Source of the DNA: Cadophora sp. MPI-SDFR-AT-0126
Taxonomy: Eukaryota; Ascomycota; Leotiomycetes; Helotiales; Ploettnerulaceae
Direction: 5' to 3'
DNA: 64,000 nucleotides
NCBI GenBank assembly: GCA_020747065.1
Contig: JAGMVK010000009.1
Span: 930,001-994,000 of the forward strand
Shown: piece by piece, positions 11,594 through 22,146 of the stretch
Layout of the letters: the number at the start of each line of letters is the position of its first letter
Numbering within the stretch: position 1 is the stretch's first letter
The notes under the pieces: model-generated
What the model saw: only the letters and a program-made list of their open reading frames with translations
What the model was told of the DNA's origin: nothing
Databases searched by the model: none
Program-made: the position numbers and the translations under genes

Positions 11594-12125
11594 TTTGCCG
11601 CAATTTAGAAGTTGAGGTTTCAAAAAAGTCCCTGGAAATCAAGTGGCAACCACTTCATCGGGAAGACCCTCTATGTGCGTGACAGTCCATTTCTTATGCT
11701 TTCCACGATATGACATTCTCCACCTTTGAGCGCCGGAATCGGTTCCTTTGAGCAGCTCATTTAGATACCAAGGGTGTAAGTGGGGTTGAAATCGTCGACT
11801 CCAAGTCTCACGCAGGCGGCAGAGCCCTGAAGTATATCTTCGCAATATTCCCTTTTGGGCGAAACTAAACGCATCAGGAAATCATCAAACAGTGCTTGTG
11901 CATTAGCGTGGCTCCGTCAATATGCCCCTTCATGATTCGTGGAGCGCTTACGGTAGGTCAGAGCTAGCCAATTCGAGCTTCTGCTCACCTAAGCACTTCT
12001 CTCTGATCTTGCCACAACTCTTTGGTAAAGCTTGAGAGAAGTTCATAACCTCTCAGACTTACTCCAGACTTGAATTCTCGAGTCCACACTCTTCCAACAT
12101 TGCTCGAAGCCACTAGCTGCCAAGC
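11594..12125. promoter_or_regulatory. Bidirectional promoter of hydrolase and PF11951-type regulator
   Basis: 532 bp between two divergent start codons. No TATA box or known operator could be identified with confidence. A short open frame on the minus strand (11639-11845) shows nothing recognisable. Confidence 0.4.
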
Positions 12126-13754
12126 ATGGAGGGAATCAATATCCTGGTTCCGGCGACGCCGATGGTTATGGTACAGAGGATGGGGGATGTTGCTGCACCA
12201 CCGTCAACAACGGCTTCTTCCAATGCAGAAATAATTCAATACATGTCTCCAAACGACGAAATGGCGTCGAGTTCACTTAATCACTCTTGTAAGCCGCAAT
12301 ACAAGTTCGTTGATTCAAAAAAGCCTAGCAGCAAGAGGATTCCTCCCACTCGCGCATACATCCGTCGTCACGCAAATCGCGACACCCATCCTAGGCTGAA
12401 GTGGAACCGCTATGCAACTTCACCTGTGGAACGGCCTTCAAGAGTGACACTGTTCAAAGACCCATCGGTGCCACTGAGCCTGGGGTTATCAACGGCACTC
12501 TCGTCATTCCATTACCCCCTCGACATGCAACCAGGGACGCACGCCCTGTTGGAACAATATCTCACACACGCGACAAATAGGATGTATCCATTACGGTCTT
12601 GCTTCAAAACTAGCCCATTTCGATCACCTCAGTGGTTCCACTTCGCTGTAAATGATGCTGCGATGCTGCATGGTGTGTTGTTTGCTGGAGCAGTCTATTT
12701 GGCATTACTACAAGGCAAGAGAGAAACACAAGACACAATGTACCACGAGAATGCAGCAATCTCGATCGTCCAAAAACGTCTTGAGACATCCGATTGCAAA
12801 TTTGACGATGCCATTCTAGGAACAATATCGTGTCTGGCTCTGGGCGATGTAAGTATCCATTTTACCCCTTTTTGGACACGATACAGCTCGCTAACCACAC
12901 CTAAATCAGGCGATATTGGGGAATCACGAGCACTGGAACTTGCACATGCGCGGCATCCAGCAGATAATACGAGCAAGAGGGAGAATGTCAAGTCTTCCTC
13001 CCTTTCTTCGAGCAAAGCTCCATCGGCAAGGTTCCCTATCTCCCAACTACCGCTTGTCCTGATACAAAACAGGGTGGACGTAACGGGTGCAATTGACTAT
13101 GCTGAACGGCCGTATCTTGACTTTGAACGGTCCACGACCAAGTCGATATGGTCCAATCTCCCATTAGAGATCCTGCAACAGACAAGGACTGATATGACGG
13201 AGTTGCTAACCATGAGTGAGGTTCACCCATCTCTGGTGCCAATCATGACCCACCTGGCATACTTCACCTTGACCATCGAAGAAAACAAAGCGAAGCGAAC
13301 AGGCTTCTTCGACCCAATTATGTTCGCAGAAGATCTTCACTGGATTGAACACAACCTCCTCTCCTTCCCCACAACATTACCTGCCAAAACTTCCGAGACT
13401 TCTCTCGACAGCGCAATTAGATTCGGTGCCTTGTTGTATACGAAATCAACACTCCAAGAATTCCCGAACTCGATGACAGGTCCGTCGATCCTGCTTGCGC
13501 GGCTCCAAGAGTCACTGAGCGAGATCGAGATCTCGGTATCAATTACTCCTCTTCTCGCTTGGCTTTCTCTTATCGGTGCTGTGTTGTCGATAGGAGAAGG
13601 GAGAGAGTGGTTCGTTGCTCGCTTGGGAATGTTGCGGGCGACCAATCGGGCGACCTCCTTTGAGGAGCTGGCAGGGGGTATGAACAGGTTATTGTGCTTG
13701 CGGAGTGTGTTCGGGAATGCATGTGAGGATATTTGGACTGGACATTGTGAATAA
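12126..13754 (+). CDS. Fungal-specific transcription factor of the PF11951 type (no zinc cluster)
   Basis: Probable nuclear regulator of 506 residues. Exons are 12126-12848, 12910-13025 and 13073-13754. Intron 1 is GT-AG (61 nt). Intron 2 is inferred as a 47-nt GC-AG intron (GCAAGG...ACAG), because reading through exon 2's frame meets a stop. The spliced junctions restore the family pattern ALGDAILGNHEHW ... PPFLRAKLHRVDVTGAIDYA. The N-terminus has the conserved arginine-rich block TRAYIRRHANRD found in this family in place of a Zn2Cys6 domain. SPQWFHFAVNDAAMLHGVL follows. The genomic frame stays open across both introns (542 codons), so an unspliced message would encode a longer, different middle. 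Ligand and targets are unknown. Confidence 0.87.
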   Translation: MEGINILVPATPMVMVQRMGDVAAPPSTTASSNAEIIQYMSPNDEMASSSLNHSCKPQYKFVDSKKPSSKRIPPTRAYIRRHANRDTHPRLKWNRYATSPVERPSRVTLFKDPSVPLSLGLSTALSSFHYPLDMQPGTHALLEQYLTHATNRMYPLRSCFKTSPFRSPQWFHFAVNDAAMLHGVLFAGAVYLALLQGKRETQDTMYHENAAISIVQKRLETSDCKFDDAILGTISCLALGDVSIHFTPFWTRYSSLTTPKSGDIGESRALELAHARHPADNTSKRENVKSSSLSSSKAPSARFPISQLPLVLIQNRVDVTGAIDYAERPYLDFERSTTKSIWSNLPLEILQQTRTDMTELLTMSEVHPSLVPIMTHLAYFTLTIEENKAKRTGFFDPIMFAEDLHWIEHNLLSFPTTLPAKTSETSLDSAIRFGALLYTKSTLQEFPNSMTGPSILLARLQESLSEIEISVSITPLLAWLSLIGAVLSIGEGREWFVARLGMLRATNRATSFEELAGGMNRLLCLRSVFGNACEDIWTGHCE

Positions 13755-15072
13755 TGCGGGGTCGATGTGCGCTTAGGAGCTATAGGGAATCATTCATTCC
13801 TGAAGCTGCCTTGCTGTTCTAATTATCTTTGGAAAACTAGTACTAGGCCAGGAAATTTTTGTAAACCTTCATCGATACTGCTATCGGCTTAGTATCGTTG
13901 ATTGCTCAAGTACCAGTCTCGCCAGTGTTGATGGACTGGTAAATATATAACGTTACGAGAAAACCGAGCTCTTGCGTGAGGGACCGATCTCGAGCCCAGT
14001 CTCATCTGAGTTTGAAGGCATTGAGTTATTGCGTTTTAGGCTTCCAGACTGCTATCGCCTTGTCCCTGCAACTTCGAGCCTTTATCGATAAAGGTTCGAA
14101 GTACAAAGCTACTGACGTGACGCTCACCCAGTCCATCTTCATATACTGTGCATACAGCCGAGGAACATAGACCTTGGTTTTCACAGACTCCAGGCGATAA
14201 GACTGATTCAGGCTCGCAGGGCTACGCAGGTCCCAAGTTCTCTAGAAGACTGGGGACATGAGGCATCAGATGGGAGGGAAAAGCAGACACGGTCATTTGC
14301 AGCTCAAATCCCGTGCAACTTCCTGATCTCGATCGATCTTTTCGAAAGGCAGCCATTGGGTACCTCGAGGCGTGGCCGTGCCACAGGGAGAAGCAGGATC
14401 GCCATTTAGCGGTGGCTTTACGGGACATCCAGGCCGTGTGGCCCTTGACTGAAACGGATATGGTGGCACGATAGCATCTTTGATTCGTGGAATTGATTTT
14501 TCTTACTAACTGATCGTCCTGAACCCTGTTTGGGTAAATGTCAGATTTTCGCCTTACGGTGCCTGCTGTGGCTGATGTATGCCAAGTTTCGTGGAGCAGC
14601 GTCATGGCTCAACGCTCTCGGCCTGTCATCGTACACTTCTTTGAGAAATCCAGGATTCTGCCAACATTCTTGTGCAGAAAGAAGAAACGATTGGACAACT
14701 TAATCCAATGACAAAGAGTCAAGCCACATGGTACACTTATTGCAGTCTCGAATTGCCCTGGCCTCACCCGTGCCGGTGGAAAGTTCAAGCCGGCAGCTTC
14801 TAACCACGGAGCAAACCTCCGCCCTTGATGTCATGCTAATTGAGCCTCCCATATCAACTTCTTTGAGACCCTCATCACATCTGATCGACCATTCTTACGT
14901 GTCTCATACCAAGCAGTCCTTCCATAAAAGAACGACTGACCTCAAGCAACTTCCATCATCACTCCTTCCCTTCGAAATTTATACATGATTTCGATACTGA
15001 CAACGACCCATCCAAAACTCCAGCGCAAAACATACATCACTTGATCGTTAGCAAACACAACAGACCAACACG
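13755..15072. other. Intergenic region
   Basis: 1.3 kb with no supported gene. The longest frame (14222-14605 minus) has no recognisable motif and poor codon character. The last 100 bp before 15073 are CA-rich, as in fungal 5' UTRs. Confidence 0.5.
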
Positions 15073-15624
15073 ATGAATCCCAGCCAGAAATCTCCAGAAA
15101 GGGCATTCGCTCTCCAGAAATACCTCATCTTGCACTCGCAACATGACGCCTTGCAAAAACACCTCCGCGGCATCTCAGCCATCAGCCCAACAAGCTCGAC
15201 CTCGCCGACACGATCTCCCTCCCGCACTCGATTTGGGTCTCTCTCATCCTCCCCAGAGTCCAACAATGAACCATTCCTCGTATCAAACCCCACAAATATC
15301 ACACCACACCACCGCCGAAGTGACAGCATGCCACGCCATCACCAGCGCCCTCAACTCAGGACACGCAGATCTTCACTGCCAACTGTCTTTGACGAGAGCA
15401 TTTTGGGGGAAATCGAAGAAGATGAGAACAAGTTGAAGGATGTTAACTTGCAAATCAAGAGCACGTTGACTGAGTTGTTGAACTGCGAGAGCGTGCGCAA
15501 CGATAGGAAGTACCGGATGTGGATACAAACCCGACTGATGGATGCTGAGAAGGAGCTGAAGGTCTCGAGGACGAGGAGCTGCGAGAGAAGACGCAGCGAT
15601 GACTTGGGTGGAATGATGCTTTAA
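15073..15624 (+). CDS. Conserved-looking small protein of unknown function
   Basis: Single-exon frame of 183 residues, which I do not recognise. The N-terminus is helical (KYLILHSQHDALQKHLRGI). A Ser/Thr/Pro-rich, basic, probably disordered middle (residues 38-100) follows. The C-terminus is predicted helical and charged (GEIEEDENKLKDVNLQIK, then RKYRMWIQTRLMDAEKEL). The mixture of a structured charged C-terminal helix and a low-complexity linker, plus a CA-rich leader with the start at ACACGATGA, supports a real gene. No signal peptide or membrane segment is seen. Function is not inferred. Confidence 0.7.
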   Translation: MNPSQKSPERAFALQKYLILHSQHDALQKHLRGISAISPTSSTSPTRSPSRTRFGSLSSSPESNNEPFLVSNPTNITPHHRRSDSMPRHHQRPQLRTRRSSLPTVFDESILGEIEEDENKLKDVNLQIKSTLTELLNCESVRNDRKYRMWIQTRLMDAEKELKVSRTRSCERRRSDDLGGMML

Positions 15625-16457
15625 TGGAGGAGGCTATTGATCTGGGATATGACAACGAAGTCGTGAAGGACGCCGACGAATGTGACGAAGGAACGCTGGC
15701 GTTTGAATGTACCAACATTGCTGGAAGCTTTGCGGGCAGGATTAGACTTTGTACTGTATTAGATACCCCAGACTGTTTACTCAGCAGCATTTTAGTTCGA
15801 TTCAATTATGAATAATGACCTCGACTCTCTTCCAATTCAATTCCAGTTAGCTCTGCCTACGTAAGCATGTATTATTTCTCTCGTCTTTCGCATTCGTCGC
15901 ATTCAACTCTCCTAAGTTTACGCCCGTACATAATTCAACGATGTTCCGCCCGGAACTCGAACACCCGGCACCATCATCGACGAGGCGCAGCTTCTTACAA
16001 CTTTCTAATTTTGCGTTTCCCACATCATCCATTCCACCAAACGTTTTTCCAGGTCCGCCCCAAAGCCTCCAAAGCACCGCATTCCGGTCATCAGAATGCG
16101 ACGAAGCCCATCACGAGATAGCCGGAAGAGGCAAGGTGCACGCCACGTGATGCTCCGGCAGTGAGTTTCACATGTCAGTGCTCCATTCAAGGTAGGCGCT
16201 ACGATGTAACAGCCCACGTTTGAGAGGTCGAGATCAGACGCATGGCAAAGAGATCCCGAATTAGAGCGTCGCATGAGCAGGATACGACCATCGACTGCTT
16301 CACCGCATGTTGTTTTCCTTTCCGTATTTATTATCTTTTGTTTCCTTCTCCTTATCCTTCCATTCGACTTGTTTCTTGTCACGATACCCTAGACACAGCG
16401 CGTACGCTCTACAGCAGACGTTTTTTTTTTTTTTTAATTCTGAAAATATATTTAATC
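15625..16457. other. Intergenic region with T15 tract
   Basis: Contains the 3' region of the small protein gene and the promoter/leader of the OSBP gene. A run of 15 T at 16421-16435 lies 22 bp before the OSBP start codon. ORFs at 15867-16382 on both strands have no recognisable content. Confidence 0.5.
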
Positions 16458-17821
16458 ATGTCGGAGAAACTCCCAGCTCAGCAGAAGAGCGCCTTCTTTT
16501 CTTTCATCAAGGTTCGTACTTGTCTCTTGGCACATTGAACCCAATACCTGCAGCGATTGCGACTGGTAGCTGATGATGATTTACAGTCCCTCGCAACATT
16601 CAAAGGTGATCTGGCATCCCTGACCGCGCCTCCCTTTCTCCTCTCCTCTCAATCGATTGTCGAGTTCTCAGCATATTGGGCGGAACAGCCATCACTATTC
16701 GTTGCGCCGGCCAGCGAGCAAGACCCAGAGAAGCGGGCGTTATTGGTGTTGAAATGGTTCCTGAGTACATTGAAGGAGCAGCATAATAACAAGGATGAGC
16801 ATGGGAAGAAGAAGCGGATGAAGCCACTGAATCCATTTCTGGGCGAGCTGTTTCTGGGCAAATGGGTCGATAAGTCGGGGACTACACAGCTTGTTGCGGA
16901 GCAAGTTAGGTATGTTACCCTGAAGCAATGGAGGGGACATTTGCTAATGAGCATAGCCATCATCCGCCTGTGACAGCTTGTAATATTTGGAACGATGAGC
17001 ATGGAGTCAGGCTCGCAGGGCATGTCGCCCCAAAGGCGTCTTTCTCAACGACGGTCCACATAGAAAGGAAAGGCTACTCAATCTACCACATCGATAAATA
17101 CAACGAAGACTACCTGATAACCATGCCAAAAATTCATATCGAAGGAATCATGTCCGGCTCCCTCACTCCCGAACTTAGTGGCACAACGTTTATTCGAAGT
17201 TCTTCTGGATATACCGCAAAGATAAACTACTCGAGTAAAGGCTGGATGAGCGGGAAGAGTAACTCCTTCGTTGCGAGTCTATACCACGATGATCATGAGA
17301 AAGAGCCTCTATACACGATTGAAGGTCAATGGAGTGGGGAGTTCACGATAAAGAAAGCTACCACGCAACAAATTGTTGAGACGTTCAGTACCAGCTCGAT
17401 ACCCAAAACGCCACTAAAAATCGCGCCAATCGAGAAACAACATCCTTTAGAATCCCGCCGAGCATGGCGACAAGTCGCGGATGGGATCGAGAAAGGCGAC
17501 ATCTTCACTATTGGACACGAGAAATCGAAATTGGAGAACGAGCAAAGAGAGATGCGAAAACGAGAGAAAGCTGAAGGGAGAGAGTTCCAGAGGAGGTACT
17601 TCTCGAAAATGAAAGAGGATCCGGTGGCAGAAAGGCTGGCTGAGGGGATTAAAGGGTCGACTTCAATGAAGGGGGATATGGATGGACATCATGGGATCTG
17701 GATGTTTGATGAGCAGAAGTACAAGAGGGTGCAGCAGAGTTTGATCAACGGGAGTAGAAGTCCCATGAGGCCGCGATTTGATTCTGGTGTTAGCGGTATC
17801 CTTTTGGATAAGGTTGACTAG
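16458..17821 (+). CDS. Oxysterol-binding protein (short ORP, Kes1/Osh4 type)
   Basis: Lipid-transfer protein of 413 residues, which would exchange sterol and PI4P between membranes. Exons are 16458-16511, 16587-16909 and 16957-17821. The family fingerprint EQVSHHPP (residues 123-130) is created exactly across the second splice junction, confirming it. The N-terminal lid region (FFSFIKSLATFKGDLASLTAPPF) and MKPLNPFLGELFLGKW match short ORPs. The C-terminal basic helix (EREMRKREKAEGREFQRRYF) is also typical. Its length is close to yeast Kes1 (434 residues), with no PH, ankyrin or FFAT-type extension, so it should be a soluble stand-alone ORD protein. Probably a housekeeping gene. Confidence 0.94.
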
Positions 17822-18352
17822 TTTTGCTTTCTTTCTCCATCCCGGCGTCGAGTTTTGGTGGCATATGGATTCAGTTCTCTGGCTCCAATAGAAAGTGTAG
17901 AGATAGACAGGTGTTAATAGAGTTTGATGATACCACTAGCCATTAGCCTGGGATGCAGGCAAGTGACCTTCTTCACATGCGAATCAAGGAATCTCCATGC
18001 AGAAGCCACAAATGCATCACCATCTGTAACAAAGAAAATTCGAGACATTCAGCCAAAACAAAAGATAAAAATGACGCACACCACCCCTCCACCCCTCCAA
18101 AGAATATTCCCGCTCAAATCACGATCTTACAGGGATGTAGCCCACCAACCAGGTCGCCCGGAAGCGAGGTGTTTACGCAAGGCTACCGAATGACATCATA
18201 GATGCTCAAGATTCACAAGGCAAGAGTGATCTTCACGACCTACTTATATAATGAAGGCTTGTCTTCAATTCTTTCTACCATCAACACCTACAACTCTTCG
18301 TCTCCAACAATAAAACCTTTCAACCAAATCAAACCAAACAACAACCACAAAC
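17822..18352. promoter_or_regulatory. Promoter and leader of the CsbD/Hmp1-like gene
   Basis: A TATA box (TATATAA, 18245-18251) lies about 100 bp upstream of the start codon. The leader is strongly pyrimidine- and CA-rich (18260-18352), as in highly expressed filamentous-fungal genes. Confidence 0.55.
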
Positions 18353-19005
18353 ATGTCTGACAAGAACACCTCCACCCTCCAAAGCTACGTTGACAGCGCC
18401 ACCGGTGCCGTTCAATCTGCTATTGGCAGTTTGACTGGAAGCGCTGCTGATCAGGTAATCGACACTCCCCTTCCCATACCCCTCTCGTCGGTCTGTACTA
18501 ACAGCATCACCAGAACGCTGGCGAGGCAAAGAAGAATAAGGCAGAGCTCGAACATGACGCTTCCCAAGCTACTCTCAAAGCCGGCAACTTGACCGCCTCT
18601 TCTTCGGGAGCAGTTACAAAGGACGACCCCAAGAGAACTGAGGGATCATGGAACCAGACTGTTGGATCTGCCAAGGAGGCTGTTGGAGGACTAGTTGGCA
18701 ATGAGGTTTGTTCCCCGTCCCCAGACACTCGTACGAGATGCAAGAATTCTATCTAACATATCATCAAACAGTCTCTCAAGCAAGCCGGTGCCCGACAAAA
18801 TGCAGAGGGCAAGGGCCAAGAAGCTGAAGGACAACTTTCCGACTTGGGCTCTGGAATTGGCAACCGCGTCTCTGGTGCCGTTGGTGGAGCAGTTGCTGGT
18901 ATCACTGGCGACCGTGATGCCCAGTTGAAGGCTCAGGAGCAACACGATATTGGCAAGACCCAACAGCGTGGTGCGGAGCACGACATCCAGAAGCAGAATG
19001 CATAA
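18353..19005 (+). CDS. CsbD-like small protein (mismatched-base-pair/cruciform DNA recognition protein Hmp1 family)
   Basis: 175-residue hydrophilic protein. Exons 18353-18454, 18514-18705 and 18772-19005 splice in phase 0 each time. It contains two related helical modules: SYVDSATGAVQSAIGSLTG at the N-terminus, then EGSWNQTVGSAKEAVGGLVG. Both match the CsbD-like pattern (PF05532) of stress-induced proteins, and the C-terminal half has a glycine-rich stretch (GNRVSGAVGGAVAGITGDRD). The Ustilago relative Hmp1 binds mismatched and cruciform DNA in vitro. That activity is inherited annotation, not shown here. A TATA box and long CA/CT leader suggest strong or stress-regulated expression. The protein is probably cytosolic or nuclear and lacks cysteines. 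Confidence 0.9.
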
Positions 19006-22000
19006 GTGGATCGCGGGGAATGATAATGAATGTACGATATGACGTGGTGCTTGGATGGTTGGGAGGATGGGAGTGGTAGTGTGGTCTTTACATGATTTTG
19101 AATGAGCTCACTTGAGTTCATAATTGCGATTGTACTTTGATAGGAACAATGAATACCCCTCTGCGAACTGAACATCGCCTTTCTCTCGTGAAGTTGTGGA
19201 ATTTTCCTGGTACTTATTCACCTAACATAGCAAAGCGGCGGACTGATCACTAATTCCCACCTTCGACCCGAACCGCGGAACGATATGCAAGAAACCTTTC
19301 AAAGACCCACATCATGCCCCAGCGTTTAGACCAGAAATAGTTAGCAGGTCAAGTTATCATCATGTACTTATTTTCCGACCGACTAGATCTGCCTCTTTAT
19401 GACAGCTGAGGGTGATCTTTCCAATGCACCAGGCCCTCCCTATTACCTCAAAAGGAAATTTGCGTCCACCCACACAGCTTGATACTTTCCAGCAATAGCA
19501 TGTGTCACAGCACTTGAATTGGAGGCCATATCACCAATCGGTCAATCATCAGTCACCCAGTCCACTTTTCCCTGTCGATGGAAGGCGCGAATAACAACAT
19601 AATATATCCTACATCTCTGCCCATGCTTAATCTTCTCAGCGCATCAAAGCCCAGAGCCCTCGACAATGTATAATGAACCCTATTTCGAACGTATACAAAA
19701 GTCAATGGTCATGAACGATAATGAGGAGTTTATACACGATAGAAGTGTCAAAATCTCTCCAGTACTTTTCCAAAGAAGTAGGTACTTGAGGATTGGAAAT
19801 GAAAAATAAAACATAGAAGCCCAAATGAGTGTCGTCTGCGATTTATGTTTTGTTTACCATTTGCCTTTCTTTAGCGGGGGTCGCTTGTACGAACTGGCCG
19901 CCCGCCCTCCCCCCTCGCCTTCCTGATCTATTGCAGGAGGTAAATCGCACATTCTGCCTGTTCTTGATAAAGGGCCGATCAGGGGATCATATTGATTCTG
20001 GGCGACACACCAACAGAAGCCTGCTCAATATTACATGCCGAAGTGCTGTATAGAGAACCTCAAGTAGCGGCGAATTCATTCCAATGTAATCATCATACCT
20101 GACAGATCATGCCCCGGAGTCCTCCCTGCATCTGACGACGTCTACTAGAGCGCTGTGTCTGAGAAAGCGAAAAAGACGGTGGGGAAGAGGGAGCGTTATG
20201 TTTGTTGAAGTTGTTCGCTTAGCTATCACCACAACTCCGTTCCGGAGCGGTTTGGCAAACACCCTTGAACTCCGCGCAAAAAACGAACACGGAACTCCGA
20301 AGACTAGAAGATCGTCTCTTTATGTTCTTAAAACAAACTAATTAACCTCAAATTATTGAGCTCGCTAGACTCCAAGGCTATCTCGACGATCGGCTCACTC
20401 AGCACTACCAGTGGGGGTGCGAAGAAACAAGTAGTGCTCGGATTGACTTTCGTCAGCGTACCCCGCAGCGACTATATCGGTAGGGAAGTTGTTCGAGAAG
20501 CTGATATTCCCGGTGGACTGGAAGGGAAGTACTTCACAAAGAGACCTGAGCTCGATTGGAAGCCGAAAGGGAAAGCTCGGCGCCGCTCATGCAAGACCTG
20601 GTTGATGCTCAGTCGAAATCGACCACAACCTATTTTGAAGTCTGAAAAATAGATTAGACAATGAAGATTCCGAACAGCTTGCCTGTCACGCTGGGGCCTG
20701 TGACTGTTTTCGTATCTTGGGAACTTAATGCGCCGATTGAAGAGAAGTGACGCCAAATAGTAGCATCTGAAGGCGCAAGACCAAAAAGATAAAATCTCTG
20801 CGTATCTTCCCGAGGAAGTCACACATGACCTCTTTTATGATCTCAGAACACGAACGGCATCGACGTAGTCTCGGTGTGAGCGTCGCGAGAATATATCAGA
20901 CGACAAATGAAAGAGGTACAACCGTAAAGCTGCAAAACAATGTTTCACCGCTTTTCCTAGACCCGAGATCTTCTTACTACCTAGTCAGCACCCGGATTTT
21001 CGTATTTGATTGGATATAAGGGCACGATATTAAGAACATTGTGCCGCTTCCACCCTTCTTGTACGGAAAATATCGTGCTTGGGCGTAAGCTGACACTTTG
21101 ACGTAACGATTCGGACCGCGCTCGGGATGAAAAGGATACCGGTTTAGGTAACTATTTGGTCTAGCCAGTACACCTTGGCATAGAGAAAATTAGGTGTCGA
21201 GTAAGACCGGTAGATTGCTTCCAGGCTGGCGGAGTGGATGGATGTGCCAGGGCCGGGCTGTCTCTTTTTTGTGCAGATACCAACAGAAGGAAATCTTGCT
21301 GGGCATCAACAGCCACAGAATTCCGACGCAGAAAATTCCGTGTGTCTTCTTCGGCGGCCCTCGTAGACGGCCATAGAATCGCATTGATAATACAATTCCA
21401 ATCGGAGACATTCTGAGACCTGGACTTAGCCCGTCGTTTAAGAATGTATGTATGTCTGGCTGGTGCAGCTGCAAGTTCGTGCGGCTGCAAATTCGTGTTC
21501 GGCCGAAATCGCCCGTTCTCCTGAGCCCTTCGCTTGAGAACGATGACAAAGCTCATTTCGACTCATCCACAGCCATTCGCACTCACCACCGCCGAAGCGG
21601 CGAACGTGCTTACTGTCTAACCGCAATCCTCGAAAGCCCCTTACTGGATGAATCACTACCGCAAATTAGGCTCACATAGCCGTCAACAACCCTGCCCTGC
21701 CCCCCTGCCCCCTGCCGGTGTTTACGTCTTTGCACGTTCCGTCCTCTATCTTTCATCATCGTGTTGCGGGTGAGGCTTGCCTTGCTGACGGCGGAGCAAC
21801 AACTCTATCTCCTTCGCTACGCTCCATGTCAGCCCATCTTCAGGCCATGGAGCTTTGTCACAGGTCCGTCCATTGGAATGGGCGGGCGTGATCCACTTTT
21901 GAGTCCAAAGATTGGTGTTGAACGACCTTCCACCGGCGCAAAGCTGCCTTGTGAAGCTGGACCCCCTGTCTTTCCTTTTGTGTCAGAACTTTCTCTTATA

Positions 22001-22146
22001 AGTAGTATCTTTCCCTCCGTGCTTTCATAAGGCTTCGTGCAGTTCACTTCGTTTTCCTTCGTCCATCCATACTTGAAGCTCATTCTTCTCCTGGAGTCCT
22101 GACTTCTCGGAACACTTATTGATATTTTAATCACACTTTCGACACG
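19006..22146. other. Gene-poor region with possible eroded coding remnant
   Basis: 3.1 kb without a supported gene. The frame at 20356-20652 has no ATG (it would begin at TTG) and shows no family I can name. Frames at 21161-21556 (minus) overlap several equally long ones and look random. The last 450 bp form the promoter and pyrimidine-rich leader of the DHA2 exporter. Possibly old repeat or pseudogene sequence, but no terminal repeats were found. Confidence 0.4.
20235..20247. promoter_or_regulatory. CTCCG-TTC-CGGAG inverted repeat
   Basis: A perfect 5-bp palindrome with a TTC spacer. It contains the same core CCGTTCCGG as the element at 2922-2930. Potential zinc-cluster factor site or chance hairpin; no gene is adjacent. 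Confidence 0.2.

Noticed and set aside
19829..20053. Signal-peptide-like frame
   Set aside because: Begins at GTG, not ATG, and no in-frame upstream ATG or splice site supports it.
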